Of a stretch of DNA of 64,000 nucleotides, positions 8,254 to 16,594 are shown one piece after another (the stretch's first letter is position 1; every line of letters starts with the position of its first letter). The DNA is from Dyella terrae (GTDB taxonomy: Bacteria > Pseudomonadota > Gammaproteobacteria > Xanthomonadales > Rhodanobacteraceae). The notes under the pieces are model-generated. The model did not search any database and was not told the DNA's origin. It saw only the letters and a list, made by a program, of their open reading frames with translations. A program made the position numbers and the translations under genes. Location: the NCBI RefSeq assembly GCF_004322705.1, contig NZ_SIZZ01000001.1, positions 868,001-932,000 of the forward strand. The letters run 5' to 3'.

Positions 8254-10055
8254 CAGTCAATCCTCTTGACGTGTACGCTGGATCGATCAAGTGGCACCGT
8301 ATTGCCTTCGTTTCCGAAACCGGTCACCTGGTTGCTTGTGGGCCCTGCCCCAGGCTGTCGAGGACTCTTTGCTTGGCGGCGTTGCTGCGCACGTTTGGCC
8401 GAGGCCGCCATGCGCTCCAATCGCTCGGTGGCCTCAAACCCTGCGTCGCGCAAGACGTCGATGCGCGCGGATTCCACCGTGTCCATCCTGACGTTCTGCG
8501 GCTGCCCGGCGGCTCGACCGGCTACAGCTTCGAGTTGAATGGTGTGATCGTCCGGCGTACGAACCCAGATGCGCGACAGGTTGCGTGGGTCGTAGTGAAT
8601 TTGGAGGACTCGCTCCGGATGCACCCAGCAAGCAAGTGGCTCGGCCCAGTAGCGACTCCGTCGGAATTGAATGCCGGTGCGCTGCAGTCGTCGCTTGACG
8701 AAGGGAAGGAATGTCAGCCGAAACTCATCCGGATGAGCCACCAAAGGAGGAAGAACCGCGGCCCCATCATCTGTCCGCCACGCTCTTTCCCACGCCACTA
8801 GTGGCGGCACGCCCAGTACGCGGTGGGTTCGCACGTGATAAGCCCGCGCGATTTTTTGCAGAAGCCACTCATGAAGCTCCCATAGCGTCATGGTCGCCTT
8901 ACGCTCGCTCGGATAGTCCTTCCTGTCTTTAACGCTCGAAAATGTCGTTCCCTGCAATCCATGAACCATCTGCATCAAGGTCCCGATGAGACGCTCGACG
9001 TGCCCGCCATATTGCGGCTCTCCCACAGGGCGTGTTTGCAGCGCTATGCCGTGTTCTTCGCAACCCCGTCGAATGGCTTCGCTAACCAGATCCTTTCCGT
9101 TATCGACCAGGATCACCTTCATCTTGCCGAACATGGGCCAGAGCCCGGGCTCGCGTGCGTCCTCGGGTTTGGGCAGGACGGCATGTGCAATACACAGGCC
9201 CACCGCCACCGACGATGGCGCATCCATCGAGAGATAGAACCCAAGCACAGTGCGGGTCGCTATATCCACGGCGACCGTAAGCCAAGGGCGTCCAAGGACG
9301 ATAGTGCGGTCGTTACTCAGTACGAATACGTCAACGAGCGTGTGGTCGATTTGAACCAGATCTAACGGATGGACAACGCACAGCTGCCCTGGGCGCGGCT
9401 GCCTGGCCTGCTTTGCCTGCTTATTCCCCAGTCGGCACAGATCCCCTTGGTATGTTTGGTGGTCGGCTATGCGTCGCCGTACCGAACCCGCCGAGGGAGG
9501 TCGCAATCCCAGGCGACGACAAATGGAGCGCGCTCGCGCAGTGATTTCGGATTCGCTCGTGCGTTCCCGCACCAAATAGTATTTCTGGATGACGTGTTGA
9601 ATGACCTGTTCAACAGGTGGTTTTAGAAAATGCGATGCTTTGCGTCGGCCTCGCTTTCTTTTGGCCAGCGTGGATGTCCTCGGGCTGGCCCGGAATCTGG
9701 TGATCAAGCGCTGGATATGACGCACACTCAAATAGTGTTTGGCCGCCAACTGCCGTAATTGCTCTCCAGGGTTTGTCACCTGCTCGGCCAGAGGACGAAT
9801 GTCTTGAGCGAGTGGTGCAATGCGCGCCCATTCATCCGAGGCGATCGATTGGATGTCTCGCGTTCCCTCGGATGTCGGCACAGGTTGGAGCGCCGCGACG
9901 GGAACAACGTTTATTGCGCCCGTCGCTTCCGTACGCACACTGACCGTACTCCCGGATGTAATGCCATCGATTTGAACGAGCTGTCCGTCAAAGACCCAGC
10001 GTGTCCCAAGGGTCAGTTCGGAGCGGTGTTGCAAGTTGCTGGAACGAGTATTCAT
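8253..10055 (-). CDS. tniA: TniA/TnsB-like DDE transposase
   Basis: 600 aa. Seen: N-terminal helix-turn-helix segments (HYLSVRHIQRLITRFR), then the catalytic core. The first Asp is in VQIDHTLVD with VDIATRTVLGFYLSMD after it, the second is in LVDNGKDL, and the Glu is in YGGHVERLIGTL. This is a complete DDE triad of the Mu/TnsB/TniA type. A C-terminal Mu-type beta-barrel region follows and ends in a basic tail suited to contact TniB. GGAGGG stands five bases before the ATG at 10055. No tnsA-like endonuclease gene is adjacent, so transposition is probably replicative with cointegrates, as in Tn5053; no resolvase gene is seen in the window either. The transposon end bound by this protein must lie upstream, in 10056-10859. 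Confidence 0.88.
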   Translation of the reverse strand: MNTRSSNLQHRSELTLGTRWVFDGQLVQIDGITSGSTVSVRTEATGAINVVPVAALQPVPTSEGTRDIQSIASDEWARIAPLAQDIRPLAEQVTNPGEQLRQLAAKHYLSVRHIQRLITRFRASPRTSTLAKRKRGRRKASHFLKPPVEQVIQHVIQKYYLVRERTSESEITARARSICRRLGLRPPSAGSVRRRIADHQTYQGDLCRLGNKQAKQARQPRPGQLCVVHPLDLVQIDHTLVDVFVLSNDRTIVLGRPWLTVAVDIATRTVLGFYLSMDAPSSVAVGLCIAHAVLPKPEDAREPGLWPMFGKMKVILVDNGKDLVSEAIRRGCEEHGIALQTRPVGEPQYGGHVERLIGTLMQMVHGLQGTTFSSVKDRKDYPSERKATMTLWELHEWLLQKIARAYHVRTHRVLGVPPLVAWERAWRTDDGAAVLPPLVAHPDEFRLTFLPFVKRRLQRTGIQFRRSRYWAEPLACWVHPERVLQIHYDPRNLSRIWVRTPDDHTIQLEAVAGRAAGQPQNVRMDTVESARIDVLRDAGFEATERLERMAASAKRAQQRRQAKSPRQPGAGPTSNQVTGFGNEGNTVPLDRSSVHVKRID

Positions 10056-10183
10056 GTTCCCTCCAGATATTCTTGAGGTGCAACGGGTCGTCTCCGTGCC
10101 GGCAGCGGCACGAAGAGCCTTGACTTCAACGAAGGAAGGGAATAGAAATGGAGCGTACAGCTACCAACTGTCGCCACATAGAG

Positions 10184-10213
10184 CCTCGCATCGCCATGCG
10201 AGGTTTCTTTTTT
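10184..10213 (+). terminator. Intrinsic terminator upstream of tniA, plus strand
   Basis: Stem CCTCGCAT/ATGCGAGG with loop CGCC is followed by TTTCTTTTTTT. It points away from tniA, and no plus-strand gene precedes it, so it may end a short untranslated transcript or insulate the transposase operon from reading through the transposon end. Confidence 0.7.
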
Positions 10214-10669
10214 TCTATCCCTCAGCATTGGCGCATAGGCATTCCTCCTTTTCGTGGGCCGCCCTGTAACCTGTGTGCGAACGCCAGCGGTCGTACGTCG
10301 ATGCGAATAGATCGCGCACGAAAATCTCGCTACTCAGCGTTCGCGGTGCAGTGTGTCGTGAATAGTTGTGCCACCTGAGGCGCGCCTCGCCGGGCGCTAG
10401 CCGTCCAGATGGCTAAACGGTTGACGCGATCTTGACCGTGTCGCCCGACAGGAGTGAGGTGCACCGAGGGGCGCCGATGTGAGAGATCGATCTGGTCATG
10501 CACGCCACAACGAACGACTCACCACCCCCGAGTGAGCCGCGGATGGCGTGTGGTGGCGTTCGTGACCCGCGCCAGAATGTCCGTCGCAAACCTCTCCCGG
10601 AACACCACTATTTGGCGACTTTCGCTTATATCGCCGGAGCCCCGCCAAGTCAACGTAAGTGCATGATTG

Positions 10670-10685
10670 TGATATATTTATATCA
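10670..10685. promoter_or_regulatory. Operator-like palindrome TGATATA-TT-TATATCA
   Basis: Two perfect 7-base arms flank TT. The dyad is AT-rich in a GC-rich context and lies 174 bases upstream of the HAD gene, followed by a wobble-containing hairpin (CCTTGAG/CTCGAGG). It resembles sites bound by small helix-turn-helix repressors, but no repressor gene is adjacent. Confidence 0.3.
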
Positions 10686-10859
10686 AACCTTGAGGTACAA
10701 GCCCTCGAGGAACAACGAATGCCACTACCTGAGCTTATGTGAGCGCCAACCAGGCAAGCGCTAGCAGGACTTTGATGTTGTTTTTTGGAGCCTCAGGAAC
10801 TGGACAGTTACTCGCGGGGACCTTCATGCTGGCACCCTCCTCTCTTCATCGGACCTTGA

Positions 10860-11495
10860 GTGATGGCAAGGCGGCCTGCGCATCAGATTCGAGCCGTGGT
10901 ATTTGATGCTTACGGGACACTGGTCGAAATCACCGATAGGCGTCGACCCTTCAAGCAGTTGCTCGAACAACTTCCCCGCGAATCCACATTTCGGCAAGCA
11001 TTCGCGCAGACCGTGATGTCAGAACCCATGGATCTGGAGGCGGCCGCCATTCGATTCGGGATTCCGCTATCCCCCAAAACACTCGACCAGCTGCACCACG
11101 ACCTCGATTGCGAGCTGGCCAGCATCCGACCGTTTAGCGATGTCATTGACTGCTTGCATGCCCTAAAGCAGCGCGGGGTGAAACTTGCGGTTTGTTCAAA
11201 TCTCGCCAAGCCATACGCAATCCCGGTGCAGAGACTCATCCCAATGGCATGGGATGCGATTTCCTGGAGCTTTGAGGTCGGCGCCATTAAGCCGCACGAG
11301 GACATTTACGCCTCGGCGTGCCAGCAGCTTGGTGTCTCGCCGTGCGAAGCACTCATGGTTGGTGATAGTGAGGATGAGGATTACGTGGGCCCACTTCGCT
11401 TTGGAATGCAGGCCATGCGCCTTCGCCGAGGATCGCTGTCTTTGACCCTGGACACCATCAATTCGCTGTCGGAGTTACCGAACCTCGTCCGGTAG
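10860..11495 (+). CDS. HAD superfamily hydrolase
   Basis: 211 aa. Seen: motif I VVFDAYGTLVE (nucleophile Asp, though the second acidic residue of the usual DxDGT is replaced by Ala-Tyr as in many HAD family members), motif II KLAVCSN near residue 110, motif III Lys in GAIKPHEDIY, and motif IV MVGDSEDEDYVG. The helical cap lies between motifs I and II, giving a class I cap like haloacid dehalogenases and phosphoglycolate phosphatases. The order and length are normal, so the enzyme looks active; the substrate is unknown. Start: GTG 10860 or ATG 10863, neither with a strong ribosome site. It sits alone between the transposon edge and a small membrane protein gene; its role there is unclear. Confidence 0.75.
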   Translation: MMARRPAHQIRAVVFDAYGTLVEITDRRRPFKQLLEQLPRESTFRQAFAQTVMSEPMDLEAAAIRFGIPLSPKTLDQLHHDLDCELASIRPFSDVIDCLHALKQRGVKLAVCSNLAKPYAIPVQRLIPMAWDAISWSFEVGAIKPHEDIYASACQQLGVSPCEALMVGDSEDEDYVGPLRFGMQAMRLRRGSLSLTLDTINSLSELPNLVR

Positions 11496-11580
11496 ATCTG
11501 CCCCTATGCGGATGCCCCTGCAATCTAGGGTATACGCATTTTCGCCGTCTCCGTCGGTGCCAGCGGCAAGCATTGATCAA

Positions 11581-11603
11581 GACCCAATACCGCTTATTGG
11601 GTC
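11581..11603 (+). terminator. Perfect 9-bp hairpin downstream of the HAD gene
   Basis: GACCCAATA pairs with TATTGGGTC around a 5-base loop, 86 bases after the HAD stop. It is followed only by GCCGTTTTC, so termination would be weak. The sequence after it (11660-11720) is a short AT-rich island with no gene. Confidence 0.4.
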
Positions 11604-11776
11604 GCCGTTTTCAGGCTGCCTGGCAATGCTGTCATACGTTCGCAACCGCAACGCGACGAACAACCCAAAATCGATTGTAATTTATTGTTTTAATTATAAT
11701 TGTTCTGTGGCGACTAAATTAGCGATACAGCGACAACGGTTGGCTGGAATCTGGCTGATTTCCAGCTCAAATTGGC

Positions 11777-12142
11777 TCAATGACGCCCATCCAGCCGCTG
11801 TCGCCCGACACATGCTTCAGGACGTCCATCCTGGCCGATCAGCTGCGTGTACACATTTCCCCGGACCGTAACGACGGAACCAGCAAGGCATTGCTCGTCA
11901 GATCTCAACAAAAGCGCCTGTCGACGTCGCTCATCGGCTTCGGCTCGCTGGCGGGCATCCCGCTGGGCTGTTCGCGAAGATTCCGCGGCGGCTTGTTGCA
12001 GCTGCTCGGTCCACCCCTGAATGACCGCCTGGGCCTCTTCGATGTCCCTCTGGCGCTGGTACTCCCGGTAAGCGATGTGTCCAATCAGCAGGATGCCAGC
12101 GGCACCCAGAATGCCCAAGGCAATCTTCGTCGAGTCTTCCAT
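11777..12142 (-). CDS. Small membrane-anchored protein of unknown function
   Basis: 121 aa. Seen: a short N-terminus MEDSTK, one hydrophobic segment (IALGILGAAGILLIGHIAY), then a charged helical stretch rich in Gln, Glu and Arg, likely a coiled coil. A C-terminal part follows with SVVTVRGNVYTQL and a Cys pair (QCLAGS and EACVG). The start at 12142 is fixed by GGGAGAG six bases upstream; longer versions start in poor context. Probably a bitopic inner-membrane protein with its C-terminus outside the membrane or in the cytoplasm. It appears to be a monocistronic gene between mobile features. I do not recognise the family. Confidence 0.6.
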   Translation of the reverse strand: MEDSTKIALGILGAAGILLIGHIAYREYQRQRDIEEAQAVIQGWTEQLQQAAAESSRTAQRDARQRAEADERRRQALLLRSDEQCLAGSVVTVRGNVYTQLIGQDGRPEACVGRQRLDGRH

Positions 12143-12431
12143 GGCTCTCTCCCTGTATGCCGTTGGAGCATATAGGGACCGGGCCTGATGAGACATACAT
12201 CGCGCGCAAGCCGGGCAGTTGTTGGGACGTGGTTTCCCTGCCCTCGCTTTGCACAGACTCGATTAGCCCAGAATTGGCAGGTTCATGAAGCGGCAACCGC
12301 GATCCGCTGAATCTCTTGGCGTGATGACCTGGCGGTCAGCGCCTCCAGTTATTCCCGAACGGTTGCATCATGCTGAGGAAAGCGAGTAGCAGAAAATCTT
12401 CAAACAACTGTCATGTCACGAACATCCAAAG

Positions 12432-12903
12432 CCTTACAGACAATCACAGTTCGGTTTGATAGGGTCGCACCACTGCTTGCCGGAACGTCATCACGACACC
12501 ACAAGCAGTCATCGGCAAGGCAAAGAAGCGCGGGCCAAGGGTGCTGGAAACACCGCATGGCCCGCTGACCATCACCAACTAAGAGAGAGTTGATATGGCT
12601 ATGACGGATTGTACGTCATCCCCTCCCCGTCGCATCCCCTGCGACAAATCCCTCGGAAGTTCCCGGGCCGTCTGCGATCCATCCAGACACGGTTGACGAA
12701 TAGAGCGCAGCCTTTCGGGCGCTTCCGAAGCGTGTGTCTGGACCACACGCTGGCGTACTAGGAGCGCCAGTGCCCCGTGCTGCCCGACTTTCAAAACCAT
12801 ACCGCCCGGCGCTTGGACACAAGCGGGCCGACGAGACCTCATTGCTTTGCGCGATGTGAAGTTGCTTTACCTGTGGCACGTCCGTGAACGAACGGCGTGC
12901 CAC
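12432..12903. ncRNA. Dispersed structured element, copy 1 (candidate structured RNA)
   Basis: This 472-nt block recurs, imperfectly and in the same orientation, at 60521-60991. Nearly all of it can fold into successive local hairpins. Arm pairs: ACTGCTTG/CAAGCAGT (12472, 12502), GCGGGCCA/TGGCCCGC (12530, 12558), CAACT/AGTTG (12576, 12588), ATGACG/CGTCAT (12601, 12614), GTCGCA/TGCGAC (12629, 12640), CCGTCTG/CAGACACGG (12668, 12684), AGCGC/GCGCT (12704, 12719), GCGTGTG/CACACGC (12730, 12744), CTGGCG/CGCCAG (12750, 12765), CGGCGCTT/AAGCGGGCCG (12807, 12821) and GTGGCACG/CGTGCCAC (12873, 12896). The best conserved part is about 12571-12660. No reading frame is kept in both copies. Strand is undecided because hairpins form on both. 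It could be a structured RNA or a non-autonomous mobile element. Confidence 0.6.
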
Positions 12904-13107
12904 GCTTCATGCTGGGCTTGGATATGCCGAATCGCCTAAATGTGTTCTAACCGTGAGGTTGCTGGTGATATATGGCGAAGTTAGGAAGATCAAAGCTTCC
13001 GTAGCGTTCATCGACTATCCCCGCGAAATCCCCGCTCAGATCGCCTGAGGTCTTGCCGTCGAGCAACGGCCGTGAACTTGTCATCTTATTCTGTTGCGAC
13101 ACTTTGG

Positions 13108-15576
13108 CTAACCCCTCGGCGCGTTTTCAGAAACTACTTGGCGTCGGTTGATCATGTAGACAAGAGAGCGAATCAACGCTTTGTACTTTTCAGCTTCTTG
13201 TTGATTCTTGCGATAGTAAAAATCCTTAGGGGAGGCAGCCTTCATTGACCGATCCACGAGCGACTCAGCATCTCTCAGCAGTCTCGGTGATCGCTTGCTG
13301 TATGGCTCTCGCCTTGCGTCGTGGTACCGAGCTATTGCTTTTCGAAGGACACAAAGGCCCTCGGGCTTTCCATACTTCATGGCCTTGTCCATTGCCAAAT
13401 CACCGTCCGAAAGGCGTCCTAATTTGTAGGAAATTAAACCAAGTGTCAGCCACGCATCCGCACTATGGGGGTCTAGTTCCGTCGCCCGCTTCGCATATGG
13501 ATAAGCCAGGTCGGCTTTGCCGCGATTCCTCAACAAGAACGAGGCGTAGCGCTCTTGCAATGCCGCATTGAGCGGCTCTTCTATCATCGCCAGCTCAAAG
13601 TAGTCTTTGGCTGATTCATAGTCCTTTTTGATCGTGGCGATTCTGGCAGCCTTTGCGTATTCGCTCCTAAATCCGTCAGCCACCCGATCTGTTCTGTAGT
13701 TCTTTTCGATCTCGAAGCGTTCTGTCGCCTGCTTATCCACTTTGAACGCAATTTTGTCCAGGCGTGACGCTTCGTCGTTCGAGAGTCGTCGCCTTTTCTG
13801 ACGAAAGAATTCCTTCGCGAGATCCACGATCTCCAATTCGTATGTGTCCCCGTGATCAATGATGCTGGCGAAGTAGGTTTCACCCAAGCCTGCTTGAAAC
13901 TCTGAGTGGACGACGCCTATTTCGGTGCACGCGTCTCCAACGCACTTGCCATCCAGAGGGGTCGCAAGAGATACCAGCACCATGAAGACCTCCTTCACGA
14001 GGGAGCTCATTCGCTCCCATGCGTCTTCATATAGGAACTCGAGGAGTTGGTCGTTGGTTTTGCGCAGGATGTGATCAAGCCCATCTTGGATGCCTGAAGA
14101 TGAGCGCGCGATAAAGCGAACAAGTGTGTCGATAAGTAGCGGCTTGCACATCAATTGCGTGCATGCCTGCCTGAGTCGTGGTTCGCCCGCTTGAATAATA
14201 GAGCGAGCACCATATTCATCGCCCAGTTTCTGGATAAGAAGAAGTGCCTCTGTTTCGGAAAGTTGACTGACCGCAATGGGTGCGGCAGCGATCAGTTCGC
14301 GCCTACGTGACGTGATAACTACTCGACCAACCCTCTTGGCTACGCGGGCAATGAAATCAGCCAAAGCCTCGGCATCCAGCGGCGAGGTGGCCAGTGTCTC
14401 GGTGTTGTCGATGATTAGCAGGATGTCGTTCCTGGTGAAGCCCTGCTGTTCGAACTCCGTGGCGACCTTTTCGATTAGCGCGCGACCCTCGAGCTTGTAC
14501 CATTCCTTCCCCAGTACTGGGCTGAAACAATATATGAGCTCTCTGACGCTATCTTCCATTGCGTCTGAGATGCCCTTAAAGTGAACCAGACCATCATCAG
14601 TCCACTTTGTCTTCTTTGCCGTGTAGAAGCTAATAACAGATGGCAGCGGAGGATTGCCCTCAACTCCACCCTCGAGAAGATTGTTGAAAAACTCAAGCGC
14701 CAGCGTGGTCTTGCCGAATCCACCGTCACCAAACACTAAGCAGGTCCGGGAGTCGACGGTGTCCTCAAGCCACTCTTTCAGCTTGTCTAGCTCCTTCTTT
14801 CGACCAACAAAGGTAGACGTTTGGCGCACCGGCACGTTGTTGAGCACTAGCTTTGCGCCTGTGGCTTGCGGCACCTCGGACCACCTAAACTTTTCGGCAG
14901 CTTGCGCGTCCGTCGCAAAAATGTTCGTTGATCCAAGGTCTATGGTTACGTCCCTGGCGTTCGACCATGACAAGAGTTGACCCTGAATCTTCCAGACGCC
15001 TTTTCGAGACAGGACCTTTCCAATAACCACCGCTTGCTCGTCAATCACCAGGGGCGTCATCAACTGAATGTTGAGATCTCCCACTTGAACAGCGAGCCCG
15101 TTCGACGTCATCTTTGGTAGCGCGTCAGAATCGGCATCAAGAATTCTCTGGATCAGATCACCCGTTCGCTGCGCCCAAAGGGTGGTGGTGGACGCATCCA
15201 GTACGCCGTGCCCTGGCCTCCTATTGCGAAATTCAACCCACTCCGTAAGCGCAGCTACTAATGGATGATCGAATCCATCGGCTTCTTCAAACCAGCCTTT
15301 TAAGTAGTTTCGCGATACAAGGCCACGAATGACTGGCACTAGTACGTCAATTATTTCAATCGGAAGGCCGTCCGACGGCTGACTAAATCTGTCAATGTAG
15401 GGCTTGAGATCGACCCCATCATCAAGATCCGGCGTGCTTTGAATCGCGATTTCTAAGGCTGTGATCGCCATGTTTTGAAGAAGCGATCGCATAATGGAGC
15501 ACATGTAGCTCAACATCGCAGCATCTGAAGTGTGCTGGCGCGCCACAGTAAGTTGCTTAGCGTAAATTTCTTTCAT
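13108..15576 (-). CDS. STAND ATPase with N-terminal HEPN-like region and C-terminal TPRs
   Basis: About 822 aa. Seen: residues ~1-200 are helical and include EFRNRRPGHG, where RN-x4-H fits the active-site pattern of HEPN ribonucleases. At ~260 comes VGRKKELDKL, the lead-in of NB-ARC/STAND ATPases, then Walker A GDGGFGKTT and Walker B ILLIIDNTE, then a winged-helix region. Residues ~640-760 contain TPR-like repeats (AYPYAKRATELDPHSADAWL). ATG 15576 is preferred over GTG 15585 because purine-rich GGGG motifs lie just upstream. Known: STAND proteins with a toxic N-terminal domain and a repeat sensor at the C-terminus act as anti-phage alarm systems. Inferred: the TPRs sense a phage component and the HEPN-like domain cuts RNA. 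Codon use is AT-richer than the core genome. It is divergent from the XRE gene. Confidence 0.65.
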   Translation of the reverse strand: MKEIYAKQLTVARQHTSDAAMLSYMCSIMRSLLQNMAITALEIAIQSTPDLDDGVDLKPYIDRFSQPSDGLPIEIIDVLVPVIRGLVSRNYLKGWFEEADGFDHPLVAALTEWVEFRNRRPGHGVLDASTTTLWAQRTGDLIQRILDADSDALPKMTSNGLAVQVGDLNIQLMTPLVIDEQAVVIGKVLSRKGVWKIQGQLLSWSNARDVTIDLGSTNIFATDAQAAEKFRWSEVPQATGAKLVLNNVPVRQTSTFVGRKKELDKLKEWLEDTVDSRTCLVFGDGGFGKTTLALEFFNNLLEGGVEGNPPLPSVISFYTAKKTKWTDDGLVHFKGISDAMEDSVRELIYCFSPVLGKEWYKLEGRALIEKVATEFEQQGFTRNDILLIIDNTETLATSPLDAEALADFIARVAKRVGRVVITSRRRELIAAAPIAVSQLSETEALLLIQKLGDEYGARSIIQAGEPRLRQACTQLMCKPLLIDTLVRFIARSSSGIQDGLDHILRKTNDQLLEFLYEDAWERMSSLVKEVFMVLVSLATPLDGKCVGDACTEIGVVHSEFQAGLGETYFASIIDHGDTYELEIVDLAKEFFRQKRRRLSNDEASRLDKIAFKVDKQATERFEIEKNYRTDRVADGFRSEYAKAARIATIKKDYESAKDYFELAMIEEPLNAALQERYASFLLRNRGKADLAYPYAKRATELDPHSADAWLTLGLISYKLGRLSDGDLAMDKAMKYGKPEGLCVLRKAIARYHDARREPYSKRSPRLLRDAESLVDRSMKAASPKDFYYRKNQQEAEKYKALIRSLVYMINRRQVVSENAPRG

Positions 15577-15810
15577 CCGCCCCACCCCTCATCGCTACGT
15601 CGCGATAGCAGAATTTCCTATCCGCCCCTGGCTCACCGACGGCTCCGGTACTCTAAATGCTCAGCGAGCTTGCGGCACGTAATTTACTACGGAACCCTGC
15701 GGCCCGACTGCTCGATCATTGAGCCGTGCCGGGCGCTTGTCGGGGCGCTGTCGTGTTGCCGGGTCCGACGCATCCCTAGTCTGGCGCCCTACACCACCGG
15801 AGTGACACCC

Positions 15811-16485
15811 ATGACCACCATCACCCCGCCCTGCCTGCTGACCCCGGCCGAAGTCGGCGCCTGCATCCGCCAGTTCCGCGATCTGCGCCACTGGTCGCAG
15901 GAGCAACTGGCCGAGATTTCGGGCCTGAACGTGCGCACCGTTCAGCGGGTCGAACAGGGCGACTCGGCCAGCTTCGACACCCGTCGCGCACTGGCCTGCG
16001 CCTTCGATCTCAACGACATCGATGCGCTCAACAAGCCAATTTCGTTGCCTACGGCCGAGGAACTGCAGACGGCGCAAGCGCAGTTCGAGCACGACCACAT
16101 CACCCTGGCAGTGGCGCCGCTGGCCACGGGCCGTCAGTTGGCCCGCCTGGTCACCTCATGCGAGATGGACCTGTCCGAGTCGGCCTTCGAACTGCCGCGC
16201 GAGGCGGCGGCCGAGTTCGCCGCACTAATCGACTACTACCGTGAATACCGAGACTGCCACGACCTATACTCGGAAACCGACAAGCCCGACATCTATGATG
16301 AGCTGCAGCAGCACGTCGAAGCGCTGCGGGTGTTGGGCGTGTCGCTGTGCCACGGCCAGCGCAAAGTCACCGTCAGGATGGGCTCGGGCGAGCGGGTGAA
16401 CGCCACCGTCCTGTACGTCGTGGCATTCCGCCTCGGTCATGAGCCGACCCAGATCGTAACCCCTAAGGCGGCGCGCATCGGCTAA
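15811..16485 (+). CDS. XRE-family transcriptional regulator upstream of the Argonaute operon
   Basis: 224 aa. Seen: an N-terminal helix-turn-helix (IRQFRDLRHWSQEQLAEIS, then LNVRTVQRVEQG) typical of XRE/Cro-C1 proteins, followed by a ~150-residue C-terminal domain that I cannot assign. The start is ATG 15811, with CGGAG upstream; the frame is open further back but without a ribosome site. The gene ends 109 bases before the effector gene of the short Argonaute system and has the same orientation. It is divergent from the STAND ATPase gene across 234 bases. It may control either neighbour or both. GC content is higher than that of the STAND gene, so the two may not share an origin. Confidence 0.7.
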   Translation: MTTITPPCLLTPAEVGACIRQFRDLRHWSQEQLAEISGLNVRTVQRVEQGDSASFDTRRALACAFDLNDIDALNKPISLPTAEELQTAQAQFEHDHITLAVAPLATGRQLARLVTSCEMDLSESAFELPREAAAEFAALIDYYREYRDCHDLYSETDKPDIYDELQQHVEALRVLGVSLCHGQRKVTVRMGSGERVNATVLYVVAFRLGHEPTQIVTPKAARIG

Positions 16486-16594
16486 GTGTTCACGTGCTTG
16501 ATCAGGCTGCAGTTGGGTTGCTGACGCTCGCTTGAACTTGAAGGGACCAGTCTATAACTTGTGGAGCTATGCGACGAAAAGGGGTACTCCGCCT

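Larger units (their letters stand above)
10056..10859. other. Intergenic region expected to hold one transposon terminus
   Basis: No protein gene is supported. It contains a perfect 7-bp hairpin CGTGCCG/CGGCACG (10095-10112), a terminator (10184-10213) and an operator-like dyad (10670-10685). GAATAG occurs three times (10140, 10305, 10360), the last two in similar contexts (GCGAATAGATCGCGCA and GTGAATAGTTGTGCCA). Such spaced repeats could be TniA binding sites, but the exact element end cannot be fixed because the partner end lies outside the window. A longer imperfect inverted repeat (ACGAACG ... CGTTCGT) spans 10511-10563. Confidence 0.4.

Noticed and set aside
10264-10278. CCCTGTAACCT-TG also present near 29437
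   Set aside because: Only about 13 bases are shared, without extended similarity; treated as chance.
10353-10375. TGTCGTGAATAGTTGTGCCAC considered as the transposon end
   Set aside because: It starts with TGT as ends of this family do, but on this strand it would bound an element to its right, whereas tniA requires the element to lie to the left. No partner was found.
12579-12903. Minus-strand open frames inside structured element copy 1
   Set aside because: The frame is not kept in copy 2, where an indel shifts it, while the hairpins are kept. No ribosome site was seen.
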